A DNA stretch of 64,000 bases from Leifsonia tongyongensis. Its GTDB lineage: Bacteria; Actinomycetota; Actinomycetes; Actinomycetales; Microbacteriaceae. A model generated the notes under the pieces. That model saw nothing but the letters and a program-made list of their open reading frames with translations. It was not told the origin of the DNA and did not search any database. Shown here one piece after another: positions 8,129 through 15,636 of the stretch. Within the stretch, counting starts at the first letter, position 1. Every line of letters begins with the position of its first letter. The position numbers and the translations under genes are program-made. The stretch spans positions 281,213-345,212 of the forward strand of contig NZ_JAAGWY010000005.1 in NCBI RefSeq assembly GCF_010686705.1, given 5' to 3'.

Positions 8129-9084
8129 TGAGCGTCCTTTCGATGTGTTGCGGCGTGGTCGCCGGGGTTGACGGCCAGCGCGGAGAGGCCGAGCAAGACC
8201 GAATATTCGGGGGCGGATGGGGTCACGAAGGCGGGACGGTGTGACGACGACCAGAGGTGCGCGTGCACGTAGTCCGCCAGGGGTGGGAGGATCACGTCGG
8301 CGGAGCGCATCACTCCGCCGGAGACGATGACGATGTCGGGGTCGTAGGCGTGGCACAGAGTGACGATCGCGGCGCCCCAGGCGCGCAGGTACCGGTCGAA
8401 GAGGGCGCCCACTGCCGGTGCGTCCCGGGTCTCGAGGAGATCCCGGAGTCCGATGGCCCCTCGTGCGGCGCGTTCGCCGAGCGGGGATGCAGCGAGGACA
8501 GGATCGGATGCGACATCGCGCTGGAGGGCCCAGGTGCTGGCGACCGCCTCCGCGCATCCCACATTGCCGCAGTTGCAGCTGGGCCCGTCGAGCGCCACGG
8601 TCACATGTCCGCCGAGGATGGCCGCATGGTCGTGGACGCCGCGGAGGACCTGCCCGTCGATCAGTGCGGCGGTGCCGATGCCGGTGCCGAGTGTGATGAG
8701 TACAGCGTCGTGTGTTCCAGCTGCGACTCCGTAGGTCGTCTCGCCGACGAGGGCGGCGCGCGCATCGTTCTCGACGACCGCGGGCACTCCGAAGGACTGC
8801 GCCGCCCATTCGCGGAGGTCGCGGCCCTGTGCGTAGCCGTACTTGTCGTGAGCGGCGATCAGGCTCCCGTTCGCGCGGTCGACGACGCCCGGAAGGGCGA
8901 TCCCGACACCGGCGATGTCGCTCCGGCCCGCGGATTCCGTCAGTTCGTCGAGCGCCTGGCGCACGTGGTCGAGGTCGGCGTCGCTGCCGGAATTGGGACG
9001 TTCTGTCGTCGCGAGGATGCGCGGACCGTCGAGGATGCCGAGCTTGACCTCGGTCCCGCCGAAATCGATGCAGAGTACCGGCAT
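8125..9084 (-). CDS. ROK-family sugar kinase
   Basis: 319 residues. The N-terminal CIDFGGTEVKLGILDG is the phosphate-1 loop of ROK kinases. VVENDARAALVGE and TLGTGIGTAALIDGQVL hold the catalytic Asp and the sugar-binding residues, and CNCGNVGCAEA is the ROK zinc motif. It lacks a helix-turn-helix domain, so it is a kinase rather than a repressor. AAGGAG precedes the ATG. Relatives phosphorylate glucose, mannose, fructose, allose or ManNAc. Its translational coupling to a mannose-6-phosphate isomerase-like protein favours mannose, fructose or a manno-oligosaccharide product. A LacI operator lies 47 bases upstream of its start. Confidence 0.9.
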   Translation of the reverse strand: MPVLCIDFGGTEVKLGILDGPRILATTERPNSGSDADLDHVRQALDELTESAGRSDIAGVGIALPGVVDRANGSLIAAHDKYGYAQGRDLREWAAQSFGVPAVVENDARAALVGETTYGVAAGTHDAVLITLGTGIGTAALIDGQVLRGVHDHAAILGGHVTVALDGPSCNCGNVGCAEAVASTWALQRDVASDPVLAASPLGERAARGAIGLRDLLETRDAPAVGALFDRYLRAWGAAIVTLCHAYDPDIVIVSGGVMRSADVILPPLADYVHAHLWSSSHRPAFVTPSAPEYSVLLGLSALAVNPGDHAATHRKDAQ

Positions 9085-9130
9085 GGTTCTCCTTTCAGTC
9101 GGCGAGCGGTGCGCAACGGTTGATCCTGGT

Positions 9131-9144
9131 TGGTATCGTTACCA
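9131..9144. promoter_or_regulatory. LacI-type operator upstream of the ROK kinase operon
   Basis: TGGTATCGTTACCA has perfect 5-base arms around a CG-containing centre. Its reverse complement matches 12 of 14 bases of the site at 10292-10305 upstream of the neighbouring LacI gene, so both probably bind that repressor. Confidence 0.7.
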
Positions 9145-9184
9145 TAGCGCACGCGAGAGCACTTGGCCAACAGGCGGGTACTGC

Positions 9185-10225
9185 TCAGGCGCGGACGACC
9201 CGCACCTGGGTCGGCATCTCGATCTCCCGGATTCGGCCGGGCTCCGCCTCGCCGAGCAGGCGGTCGAACAGCAGGCGTGCCGCCTCCCGGCCGAGCTCGC
9301 GTGCGTCGTGGTCCACCACGGTCACCGGGACCGGCATCATCTCCGCGAGTTCGAAGTCGTCGAAACTGACGATCGCGGGAAGGGCGCCGACCTCTCCGTC
9401 GGCGGAATTGAGACGGGCGCCGATCTCCTTGAGCGCACCGATCGTGTTGCGGTTGTTGGCGCTGAAGACGGCCGTCGGAGGGTCTGCCAGGTCCATCAGT
9501 TCGCGCATCGCGACCGATGCCGTCTCGACATCCTGCTGCCCGCGCCTGACCAGGTCCGGATCCACCTCGATCCCCGCCTCCTCGAGAGCCCGCAGGTATC
9601 CTTCGTACCGGCGACGGCCCGTGAAGACACTCGTGACATTGCCGAGGTAGCCGATCCGGCGATGCCCGGCATCCAGAAGGGTGCGCGTACCCCGGTACGC
9701 TCCGCCGACATCGTCGAGCACCACGGCATCCGCTGCGACTCCTGTGACGCTGCGCGACGCCAGCACGAGGGGCGTGCCGCGGAGGCTCTCCGGCTGGAGA
9801 TGGGTCGCCTGGTCGCCCGTGGGCACGACGATGAGGCCCTCGACCTGGCGCCCGATAAGGTCGGCGATGAGCTGGCGTTCGCGCCCCGGGTCCTCGCCGG
9901 TGTTGCCGAGCACGATCCGGCGGCCGTACTGGGCGGCGACCTCCTCGACGCCCAGCGCGAAGTTGCCGTAATAGGGGTTGCCCAGGTTGGTGATCGCGAC
10001 GCCGATAAGACCGCTCGCCTGGCCGGGACGGATGCTCCGGGCGTTCTCGTTGCGGTAGTAGCCGAGTGCGTGAACGGCCTCGAGCACGCGATCCTGTACT
10101 TCGGGGCGCACGTTCTTGCCGCCGGCCAGCGTGCGCGAGACGGTCATGGGGCTGACGCCGGCGAGCTTCGCGACCTCCTTGACCGTCGGCTGCCGCGCCG
10201 GGCTCGACTGAGCGGCTGAATCCAT
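9185..10225 (-). CDS. LacI-family transcriptional repressor of the ROK kinase/isomerase cassette
   Basis: 346 residues from ATG 10225, chosen because GAGGAG precedes it and the helix-turn-helix follows at once (TVKEVAKLAGVSPMTVSRTLAGG, about residues 14-36, with the minor-groove hinge helix near residue 60). The rest is a periplasmic-binding-protein-like sugar sensor (GLIGVAITNLGNPYYGNFALGVEEVA ... SFDDFELAEMMPVPVTVV). The longer reading frame to 10378 has no support. It lies just upstream of the kinase gene on the same strand, and matching operators before itself and before the kinase indicate autoregulation and local control. The inducer is unknown, probably the sugar or its phosphate. Confidence 0.92.
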   Translation of the reverse strand: MDSAAQSSPARQPTVKEVAKLAGVSPMTVSRTLAGGKNVRPEVQDRVLEAVHALGYYRNENARSIRPGQASGLIGVAITNLGNPYYGNFALGVEEVAAQYGRRIVLGNTGEDPGRERQLIADLIGRQVEGLIVVPTGDQATHLQPESLRGTPLVLASRSVTGVAADAVVLDDVGGAYRGTRTLLDAGHRRIGYLGNVTSVFTGRRRYEGYLRALEEAGIEVDPDLVRRGQQDVETASVAMRELMDLADPPTAVFSANNRNTIGALKEIGARLNSADGEVGALPAIVSFDDFELAEMMPVPVTVVDHDARELGREAARLLFDRLLGEAEPGRIREIEMPTQVRVVRA

Positions 10226-10291
10226 GGTCGCTCCTCGAGCCCGTATCGTCGCTGGTGGACGACCTCGCGGTCCGAACCGTCCGGTCGTCAT

Positions 10292-10305
10292 TGATAACGA
10301 TACCG
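10292..10305. promoter_or_regulatory. LacI-type operator upstream of the LacI gene
   Basis: TGATAACGATACCG matches the reverse complement of the operator at 9131-9144 at 12 of 14 positions. It is 67 bases upstream of the repressor start, suiting autoregulation. Confidence 0.6.
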
Positions 10306-10336
10306 GGATCCGTGCCCGATGACGGGATGCGCGGAT

Positions 10337-10366
10337 TTGCATCCGGCCGGGCGCATCCCGTAGCCT
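10337..10366 (+). promoter_or_regulatory. Probable rplJL promoter
   Basis: TTGCAT at 10337-10342 and TAGCCT at 10361-10366 are spaced by 18 bases. The inferred transcript start, near 10373, is just before the conserved start of the L10 leader. Confidence 0.5.
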
Positions 10367-10372
10367 GTACGG

Positions 10373-10601
10373 AGCCAAAGACCGCCGGTTATCGGTGTGC
10401 GCGCAATCGCACCCGATCGAAGCTCACCCAGGTGAGGGCCCGCGCAGGTGTATGAAGATGTTTTCGCAGGAGTGTTTCACACCGTCTGCGTTTCCAGCTC
10501 CGTGCCACTGCGCCGGAGCTTTTCTTATTGGGCCTTCAACTCCGGTGGACGAGGCGCACATCGCTTCCGCGGTGTGCGACGTAAACATTTAGGAGTAGGC
10601 C
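10373..10601 (+). ncRNA. L10 leader (5' UTR of rplJ-rplL)
   Basis: The stretch contains AAAGACCGCCGGTTATCGGTG and several GC-rich stems, followed by the L10 gene. This is where Firmicutes and Actinobacteria carry the structured leader bound by the L10-(L12)4 complex for autogenous control. The 5' end is inferred from the promoter, and the fold is assigned from context and partial sequence recognition. A terminator-like hairpin lies inside it (10496-10520). Apart from this leader, the 376-base gap before rplJ holds only the LacI operator and the promoter. Confidence 0.7.
10496..10520 (+). terminator. Terminator-like hairpin within the L10 leader
   Basis: AGCTCCG (10496-10502) pairs with CGGAGCT (10514-10520), and TTTCTT follows. 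It ends about 80 bases before the rplJ start codon, so it may act as an attenuator limiting rplJL transcription. Confidence 0.5.
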
Positions 10602-11117
10602 ATGGCGAACAAGGAAGCCACGGTTGCCGAGCTCACGGAACTTTTCGAGAGCTCGACCGCCGTTCTGCTGACCGAGTACCGCGGGCTCACCGTTGCTCAG
10701 CTCAAGACGCTGCGCACGTCCATCAGTGAGCACGCAACGTACGCCGTGGTGAAGAACACGCTGACCAAGATCGCGGCCAACAACGCAGGCATCTCGTCGT
10801 TCGACGAGGAGCTCGTTGGTCCGTCCGCTATCGCTTTCGTATCCGGTGACCCTGTCGCCGTCGCGAAATCCCTGCGCGACTTCGCCAAGGCAAACCCTCT
10901 CCTCGTGGTCAAGGGCGGTTACTTCGACGGTAACCCGCTGACCGCAGCAGAGGTAGGCAAGCTCGCCGACCTCGAGTCCCGTGAGGTTCTGCTGGCCAAG
11001 CTGGCCGGCGCCTTCAAGGCCTCGCTGTTCGGAGCCGCATATCTGTTCAACGCACCGCTCTCGAAGGCCGTTCGCACGGTCGACGCGCTGCGTGAGAAGC
11101 AGGAGTCCGCGAGCTAG
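10602..11117 (+). CDS. rplJ: 50S ribosomal protein L10
   Basis: 171 residues, the normal length. It begins [18 protein letters not shown] and has the L10 core ([40 protein letters not shown]). L10 anchors two or three L7/L12 dimers through its C-terminal helix to form the ribosomal stalk, which recruits translation factors, and with L12 it binds its own leader RNA. TAGGAG lies upstream of the ATG. Codon use is highly biased, as for ribosomal genes. rplL follows after 61 bases. Confidence 0.99.
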   Translation: MANKEATVAELTELFESSTAVLLTEYRGLTVAQLKTLRTSISEHATYAVVKNTLTKIAANNAGISSFDEELVGPSAIAFVSGDPVAVAKSLRDFAKANPLLVVKGGYFDGNPLTAAEVGKLADLESREVLLAKLAGAFKASLFGAAYLFNAPLSKAVRTVDALREKQESAS

Positions 11118-11178
11118 TCATCCGTTTCTACGGATGCCTGCACCGCGGTGAGTTACTAAGAAAACTAAGGAGAAAATC

Positions 11179-11565
11179 ATGGCAAAGCTGTCGACTGACG
11201 AACTGCTCGACGCGTTCAAGGAGCTCACGCTCATTGAGCTCAGCGAGTTCGTGAAGAAGTTTGAAGAGACCTTCGAGGTCACCGCCGCTGCCCCGGTTGC
11301 TGTCGCAGCCGCCGGCGCCGGCGCCGCAGCCCCCGTTGAAGAGGTCGAGGAGAAGGACTCCTTCGACGTCGTCCTCGAGGCTGCCGGTGACAAGAAGATC
11401 CAGGTCATCAAGGAGGTGCGCGCACTCACCAGCCTCGGCCTGGGTGAGGCGAAGGCACTCGTTGACGGCGCTCCGAGCAACGTGCTCGAGGGCGTCAACA
11501 AGGAGACCGCAGAGAAGGCTAAGGCTCAGCTCGAAGAAGCTGGCGCCACCGTCAACCTCAAGTAG
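11179..11565 (+). CDS. rplL: 50S ribosomal protein L7/L12
   Basis: 128 residues. The N-terminal dimerisation domain (about 1-33), an Ala/Gly/Val hinge (about 36-55) and the C-terminal factor-binding domain ([24 protein letters not shown] ... [13 protein letters not shown]) are all present. AAGGAG precedes the ATG. It is the multicopy stalk protein that contacts EF-Tu, EF-G and IF2. It shares a transcript with rplJ and is followed at once by an intrinsic terminator. Confidence 0.99.
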   Translation: MAKLSTDELLDAFKELTLIELSEFVKKFEETFEVTAAAPVAVAAAGAGAAAPVEEVEEKDSFDVVLEAAGDKKIQVIKEVRALTSLGLGEAKALVDGAPSNVLEGVNKETAEKAKAQLEEAGATVNLK

Positions 11566-11570
11566 TCTGC

Positions 11571-11586
11571 GCCCCGGCATCGGGGC
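11571..11586 (+). terminator. Intrinsic terminator of rplJL
   Basis: GCCCCG and CGGGGC (6-bp stem, 4-base loop) begin five bases after the rplL stop, followed by ACTTTCC. The T-run is weak, as is common in actinobacteria. Confidence 0.7.
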
Positions 11587-11602
11587 ACTTTCCACTGGCT
11601 GA

Positions 11603-11729
11603 CAGGCGCTCGTCTCGAGCCGCCTGACGCTTGCAACGCGGATTCTCCTCACCGGGTATTCCGCGTTACGAGGGCGTCGCCCCCGCAACGGGGCGGCGCC
11701 TTCGTGCGTTTAACGGACCTTTCGTCCGT
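11603..11729 (+). other. Cluster of four successive hairpins, possible structured RNA
   Basis: Four stems follow each other: CAGGCG/CGCCTG (11603-11626); AACGCGGA/TCCGCGTT (11635-11642 with 11660-11667, perfect); an 11-bp stem with one wobble (11673-11683 with 11690-11700, loop CGCAAC), followed by TTCGTGCGTTT; and ACGGAC/GTCCGT (11713-11718 with 11724-11729). The third could be a terminator. I recognise no known RNA family. Together with the small ORF and terminator downstream, this accounts for the gene-poor 11566-12090 stretch. Confidence 0.4.
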
Positions 11730-11817
11730 GCGACGCGCGAGGTGGGCGGATGCTCGGCACCCACGCACGCACATCCCGCGTGCGCTTACCCAGCATCAGC
11801 AACCGGAAAGTACCACG

Positions 11818-11967
11818 ATGAATACCACGACGAGGTGGCGATCCTTCGCGACCTATTGGCGGCAGGTCTTCCATGCCGCGCTGTCCCGGGGTCCCGGTGT
11901 CGCGCATGCCGCGCATCCGCCGGATCTGTACCGCAGCACGCCCCAGCATGGGCCGTTCCTGCGGTAG
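11818..11967 (+). CDS. Small hypothetical ORF (49 residues)
   Basis: Reads MNTTTRWRSFATYWRQVFHA and then a His/Pro-rich tail ending GPFLR. The first 22 residues could form a basic amphipathic helix. There is no signal peptide or known motif. A weak GGAAAG lies upstream of the ATG. A strong terminator at 12008-12049 shows that some transcript ends here, which supports either a small protein or a non-coding RNA. I do not recognise the sequence. The reading frame could be accidental. Confidence 0.35.
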   Translation: MNTTTRWRSFATYWRQVFHAALSRGPGVAHAAHPPDLYRSTPQHGPFLR

Positions 11968-12007
11968 ACCCGACCCTTCGGCGCGCCCGCGATGGCGTAG
12001 CCGAACG

Positions 12008-12049
12008 CACTCGTGCCCCCGACCGCTGTTGCGGGAGGGGGCACGAGTG
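12008..12049. terminator. Strong intrinsic terminator
   Basis: A perfect 13-bp stem (12008-12020 with 12037-12049, beginning CACTCGTGCCCCC) is followed by TTTGG. It lies between the small ORF (plus strand) and the LANTG protein (minus strand) and could serve both strands. Confidence 0.8.
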
Positions 12050-12090
12050 TTTGGGCCGCGTTCGACGTCTTTCGCGGACCTCCGATTCGG

Positions 12091-12918
12091 TCAGGCGCGA
12101 CGCTGCCTGAACTGATACGCAAGTCGGGCGAGGAGTGCGATCAGGCCGGTGCTGATCAGTCCGACGCCTACCAGCTCGAGGCCTCCGGCGGCCTGGCCTG
12201 TGTTCGCCAGCGCCTTCGTCTGAACCTGCGCGGCATTGTTCCTTGTGCTCTCATCGAGAGTGGCCTCGGCGGCCGCAATGGCACCGGAACCGGCCGAGCT
12301 TTCCGCCGCTGCATTGGTAGTGACGTTCTCCGAGCCTTCGACGGGCGCTGAACCGCTCGAATTTCCCGTTGCGTTCGCCGCCGCTTCCGAGCCTGCGCCG
12401 CTTGACGAGTTCATTGTCGCTGCCGCCTCGGGGCCGAAATCGAACTCGGGTGCAGGGGCGACGCCCGGGGTGACGAACCTCAGCATCGGTGTTCCGGCCA
12501 TGCTCCCGTCGGAGCAGATGTAACTGACACCAACCGCGTAGTGAGTGCCGGGCTTGATGTCGAGGCCGATCGCCTCGGTGAACGGAAAGTCGCCCACGGG
12601 GAGCACGTAGGCGCCGAGCCCATCCAGGATGTAGTTGGTGTACTCGGGGTGATTGTCGGGAAGAGTCCACCGGAGTTTGAACCCTGTTTCGGTCAGATCG
12701 TAGACCTCGAAATTCTCGAGGGGTGCGGCACACTCCATCTCTTTGGCCTCTGAGCCCTCAGCGACGCTCACGCTCCTAGATGTGGCGAGAAGGCCGTCGA
12801 CCGAGGTGTCGCTGTTCGGGTCGGCCTGTGCGGGCAGGGCGCCGGCGCTCGTCACCCCGCCGATGCCGAGCGCGATCAGGCCTGCGGTGAGCAGGACACG
12901 GCTAAAGAGTCTGGACAT
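12091..12918 (-). CDS. Secreted, LANTG-anchored cell-wall surface protein
   Basis: 275 residues. A signal peptide (about 1-32, ending AQA) is followed by a single fibronectin-III-like domain (about 60-150: AAPLENFEVYDLTETGFKLRW ... GTHYAVGVSYICSDG), with two cysteines that could pair. A low-complexity Ser/Ala/Asn/Gly stalk (about 160-235) leads to the sorting signal LANTG (237-241), a hydrophobic stretch and the tail RQRRA. LAxTG is the motif class used by class E sortases of high-GC actinobacteria, so covalent attachment to peptidoglycan is expected. The sortase gene is not in this window. It lies 21 bases downstream of the subtilase gene on the same strand, probably in one operon. Confidence 0.8.
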   Translation of the reverse strand: MSRLFSRVLLTAGLIALGIGGVTSAGALPAQADPNSDTSVDGLLATSRSVSVAEGSEAKEMECAAPLENFEVYDLTETGFKLRWTLPDNHPEYTNYILDGLGAYVLPVGDFPFTEAIGLDIKPGTHYAVGVSYICSDGSMAGTPMLRFVTPGVAPAPEFDFGPEAAATMNSSSGAGSEAAANATGNSSGSAPVEGSENVTTNAAAESSAGSGAIAAAEATLDESTRNNAAQVQTKALANTGQAAGGLELVGVGLISTGLIALLARLAYQFRQRRA

Positions 12919-12939
12919 TCGAACTGCCTTTCGTTGTGG

Positions 12940-14988
12940 CTATTTGGTGGAAGCTGCGAAGAACTCGACGCCCGCGACATAGGGGGTGGACATCCTGAAG
13001 GCGCTGGCGTCGATGACGCGACCGGTCGCGTCGAGCCGGAAGCCGACGGTGTTGCCGTCCGGAACCCGGTAACCGATCAGAGGCGCGCCGTCGATGAAGC
13101 AGTCGAGGACGAAGAGCTGGTCCTTCGAACTCCAGTAGGACTGCGCGGTGAGTTCCTGGCCGACCGAAGCGAACGGGCTGACAGGCGATCCGGTGCCCCA
13201 CCACGCCCAGGGACGACCCGTGCCGGGGTGTCGCAGCACGAGGTCGGGCCGTCCGTCGCTGTTCAGGTCTGCGATTCCGACAAGGCGCATGCCCGCCGTG
13301 TCCTTCGCGCTCATCAGGGTGCTGGCCTCGCCGAGCGTCGTGCCTCGCTCGGCCTTCGCCCGGATGATGATCGATCCATCTGTCGTCTGGGCCAGGATCG
13401 CAGCAATGGTGCCGGGGATATCGCGCGCATACGCGAGGGCGACCACATCGGTCGCCGCGCCTTCGGCGATCACGATCGGGCCACCAAGCTTGTTGGTCCG
13501 CGGGTCATATTGGCTGTAGAAGATGTCCCGTCCTCGAATGCCGATCAGGCCGTTGGAGCCCATCGTGCCGAAGTCGTGCACGGCGACCGTTCGGCCACGG
13601 TCTCGCCATTCGGATGAGATGAACTGCCCGCCAGTGAGATCGATCATGCCGCTCTTCGACGGATACATCACGACGGTGTTCTTGTCGGCGGCCAGGATCA
13701 GCCAATCGGCGCGCGCATCGCCGTTCCAGTCGTGAGCCGGGCGCGTTCCGCGCTCGTTGAGCGCATCGCCCAAACGGATTCGCGGCGCGACGGCGGCGGC
13801 GTTTCCCGAGCGAGTATCGGCCACCGCTACACCGGTACGGCGAAGCCGCCCCAGCAGTTGATCGACGGATGCGTCGGGATAACGAGACCGGAGGACGGCG
13901 AACGCTCCCGCGACCTGTGGCGCTGCGAATGACGTTCCCGACAGCGGTCCCGTCGTCGGGATACCGCTCGAGGTCATCCAACCACCCCAGATGGCATCAG
14001 GGTTGTCGAGCCCACCGCCCGATCCGACGGGAGCGAGAAGATCGACCCGGGCCGATGCATTCGAGTAGTCGGTGAGCGTGTTCTTGTCCGTCACCCCGCT
14101 CGCGCCTACCGCGATGACCTCGTCTGCACACGCCCACGACCCGATCGCGTTCCGGGCGCCGAGGTTGCCGGCGGCGACGACCACCGCGATGCCTGCCGCG
14201 CGTAGTCCCGCGGCTGACTCGGCAAAGCCCATGCCCTGCGCAGTCGGACACTCCGTGCCGTCCTGAACCAGTGTGTTCGCCGCCGAGATGTTGACGGCTG
14301 CAACGTGGTGCTTCTTCGCCAGCACGTTCAGCGTGTAGTCCAGTGCAGCGACAACCCCCTCATAGGCCCAGCCGACGCGGTTCCCCACTTTCAACAGGGC
14401 CAGCTGCGCTTTCTGCGCCACACCGGCGGCCGTGACAGCGACCTGGCCGTTGCTCACTGTGCGCGGCGTCCCGGCTGCGATCGATGCGGTCATCGTGCCG
14501 TGGGTCTCATGGCAGCTCTGACCGGGACCGGCGACGCACTCCCTGCTGTACTGCGACGTGCCCGGACCGATGGTGCGCACGTAGGGAACGTCGGCTGTCG
14601 ACTGTGCCGACGGCCCGCAGAGGTGTCGATCCCGGGGGTCGATTCCCGGTTGCTCACGCGCGCCGAAGCACGCTTCTTCGACAACCCGGCCGGCAAGCAT
14701 CGGGTGAGACGTATCGAACGCTCCATCGATGACGACGATCATCTGCCCCGCCCCGGAGTATGGCTTTCCGTCGTTGCCGGGAAATGTCCCGTCCCCGCCA
14801 CCGCCGAGGTTCGTGTTCACAGAGGCAACAGCCGCCCAGGTCGCCGCGGTTGCGGTGGTAGCACCGCTCAGCACCTGGAACGCGGTCACCAGGACAGCGG
14901 CCGTTAGGCCGAGCCGCCGTCGACGCGAATGACCGCGAGCAGACGGTTCAGCGTTTGATCGGGCGGCGCGGCTGTGCATGTAGGACAT
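12940..14988 (-). CDS. Secreted subtilisin-like serine protease (S8) with FG-GAP/VCBS-like C-terminus
   Basis: 682 residues. A basic N-terminus and signal peptide (about 24-49, ending ATA) lead to the peptidase domain. The catalytic triad is D88 (VVIDGAFDTSHP), H163 (ETHGTMTASIAAG) and S353 (GTSFAAPQVAG), with the oxyanion Asn in AAGN (275). From about residue 415 come repeat units with calcium-binding-like loops (DWNGDARADWLILA and DLNSDGRPDLVLRHP), as in FG-GAP/VCBS beta-propeller domains. There is no obvious inhibitor-type prodomain. ATG 14979 (residue 4) is an alternative start. It is secreted and should act outside the cell or at the wall. Its operon partner is an LANTG protein, so the two may act together at the cell surface. 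Confidence 0.88.
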   Translation of the reverse strand: MSYMHSRAARSNAEPSARGHSRRRRLGLTAAVLVTAFQVLSGATTATAATWAAVASVNTNLGGGGDGTFPGNDGKPYSGAGQMIVVIDGAFDTSHPMLAGRVVEEACFGAREQPGIDPRDRHLCGPSAQSTADVPYVRTIGPGTSQYSRECVAGPGQSCHETHGTMTASIAAGTPRTVSNGQVAVTAAGVAQKAQLALLKVGNRVGWAYEGVVAALDYTLNVLAKKHHVAAVNISAANTLVQDGTECPTAQGMGFAESAAGLRAAGIAVVVAAGNLGARNAIGSWACADEVIAVGASGVTDKNTLTDYSNASARVDLLAPVGSGGGLDNPDAIWGGWMTSSGIPTTGPLSGTSFAAPQVAGAFAVLRSRYPDASVDQLLGRLRRTGVAVADTRSGNAAAVAPRIRLGDALNERGTRPAHDWNGDARADWLILAADKNTVVMYPSKSGMIDLTGGQFISSEWRDRGRTVAVHDFGTMGSNGLIGIRGRDIFYSQYDPRTNKLGGPIVIAEGAATDVVALAYARDIPGTIAAILAQTTDGSIIIRAKAERGTTLGEASTLMSAKDTAGMRLVGIADLNSDGRPDLVLRHPGTGRPWAWWGTGSPVSPFASVGQELTAQSYWSSKDQLFVLDCFIDGAPLIGYRVPDGNTVGFRLDATGRVIDASAFRMSTPYVAGVEFFAASTK

Positions 14989-15074
14989 TCAAGCACAAGG
15001 TACATACACATCAAAACGCTTGTAATTAATTTGCGGGCATAACAGTGGGCGCGAACGTGTTACATAGCCTGGCT

Positions 15075-15093
15075 CTTGAATTAGATAGTCAAG
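15075..15093. promoter_or_regulatory. Candidate MarR operator
   Basis: CTTGA-N9-TCAAG lies 23 bases before the MarR start, overlapping an AT-rich stretch (CTATATATACTT) that could hold the -10 element. Inverted repeats of this size next to a marR gene usually mediate autorepression. Confidence 0.45.
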
Positions 15094-15116
15094 CTATATA
15101 TACTTGGAGACGACAC

Positions 15117-15632
15117 ATGAACACAGCACTCACATCCCCGGTAACACAGGAGGGGGCACCCGCCATGGCCACCGACACAGAACTCCAGAGGATCCTGGGC
15201 GACCTCGTCGTCACCAGCCACCGCCTCGCCCGCCTCGCGGCCCGCGTCACCGGCAACACGGAATCGCCGGCAACCTGGCGCACGCTCAGCGTGCTCACGA
15301 CCAGCGGCCCCCTGCGCCTCGGCGAACTCGCCTCGCACAGCCGGGTCTCCCAACCGACGATGACCAAGATCGTCCGCAACCTGGTCGAGACCGAATGGAT
15401 CAAGCGCATCGCCGACACCGACGACGCGCGAGCCTGGCAGATCGCCATCACCCCGAAAGGCGCCGAGGCGCTCGAGAGCTGGCGCAACCAGCTCGCCAAC
15501 GCCCTCCTGCCGATGTTCGCCGACCTCTCAGACGATGAGGTCGATTCACTGCGGCGCGCCGTCGAGATCATCGGCTCACGCGTCGAACTGACGGATGCCG
15601 CATCCGCCGCACTCCGAGGGAGCAGCACGTAA
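15117..15632 (+). CDS. MarR-family transcriptional regulator
   Basis: 171 residues from ATG 15117, preceded by GGAG at seven bases. ATG 15165, with AGGAGG further upstream, is the other possible start. The winged helix is clear: SPATWRTLSVLTTSGPLRLGELASHSRVSQPTMTKIVRNLVETEWIKRIADTDDARAWQIAITPKG, including the wing Asp-Arg region. C-terminal helices give the dimer. The MFS pump begins four bases after its stop, so it most likely represses its own operon and is relieved by a ligand that the pump exports. Confidence 0.9.
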   Translation: MNTALTSPVTQEGAPAMATDTELQRILGDLVVTSHRLARLAARVTGNTESPATWRTLSVLTTSGPLRLGELASHSRVSQPTMTKIVRNLVETEWIKRIADTDDARAWQIAITPKGAEALESWRNQLANALLPMFADLSDDEVDSLRRAVEIIGSRVELTDAASAALRGSST

Positions 15633-15636
15633 CCGC

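Noticed and set aside
6338..8809. Isomerase-like protein of 823 residues
   Set aside because: The extra 227 N-terminal residues overlap the ROK gene and read as Arg/His-rich shadow sequence. GTG 8128, with AAGGA and a 4-base overlap with the upstream stop, is a much better start.
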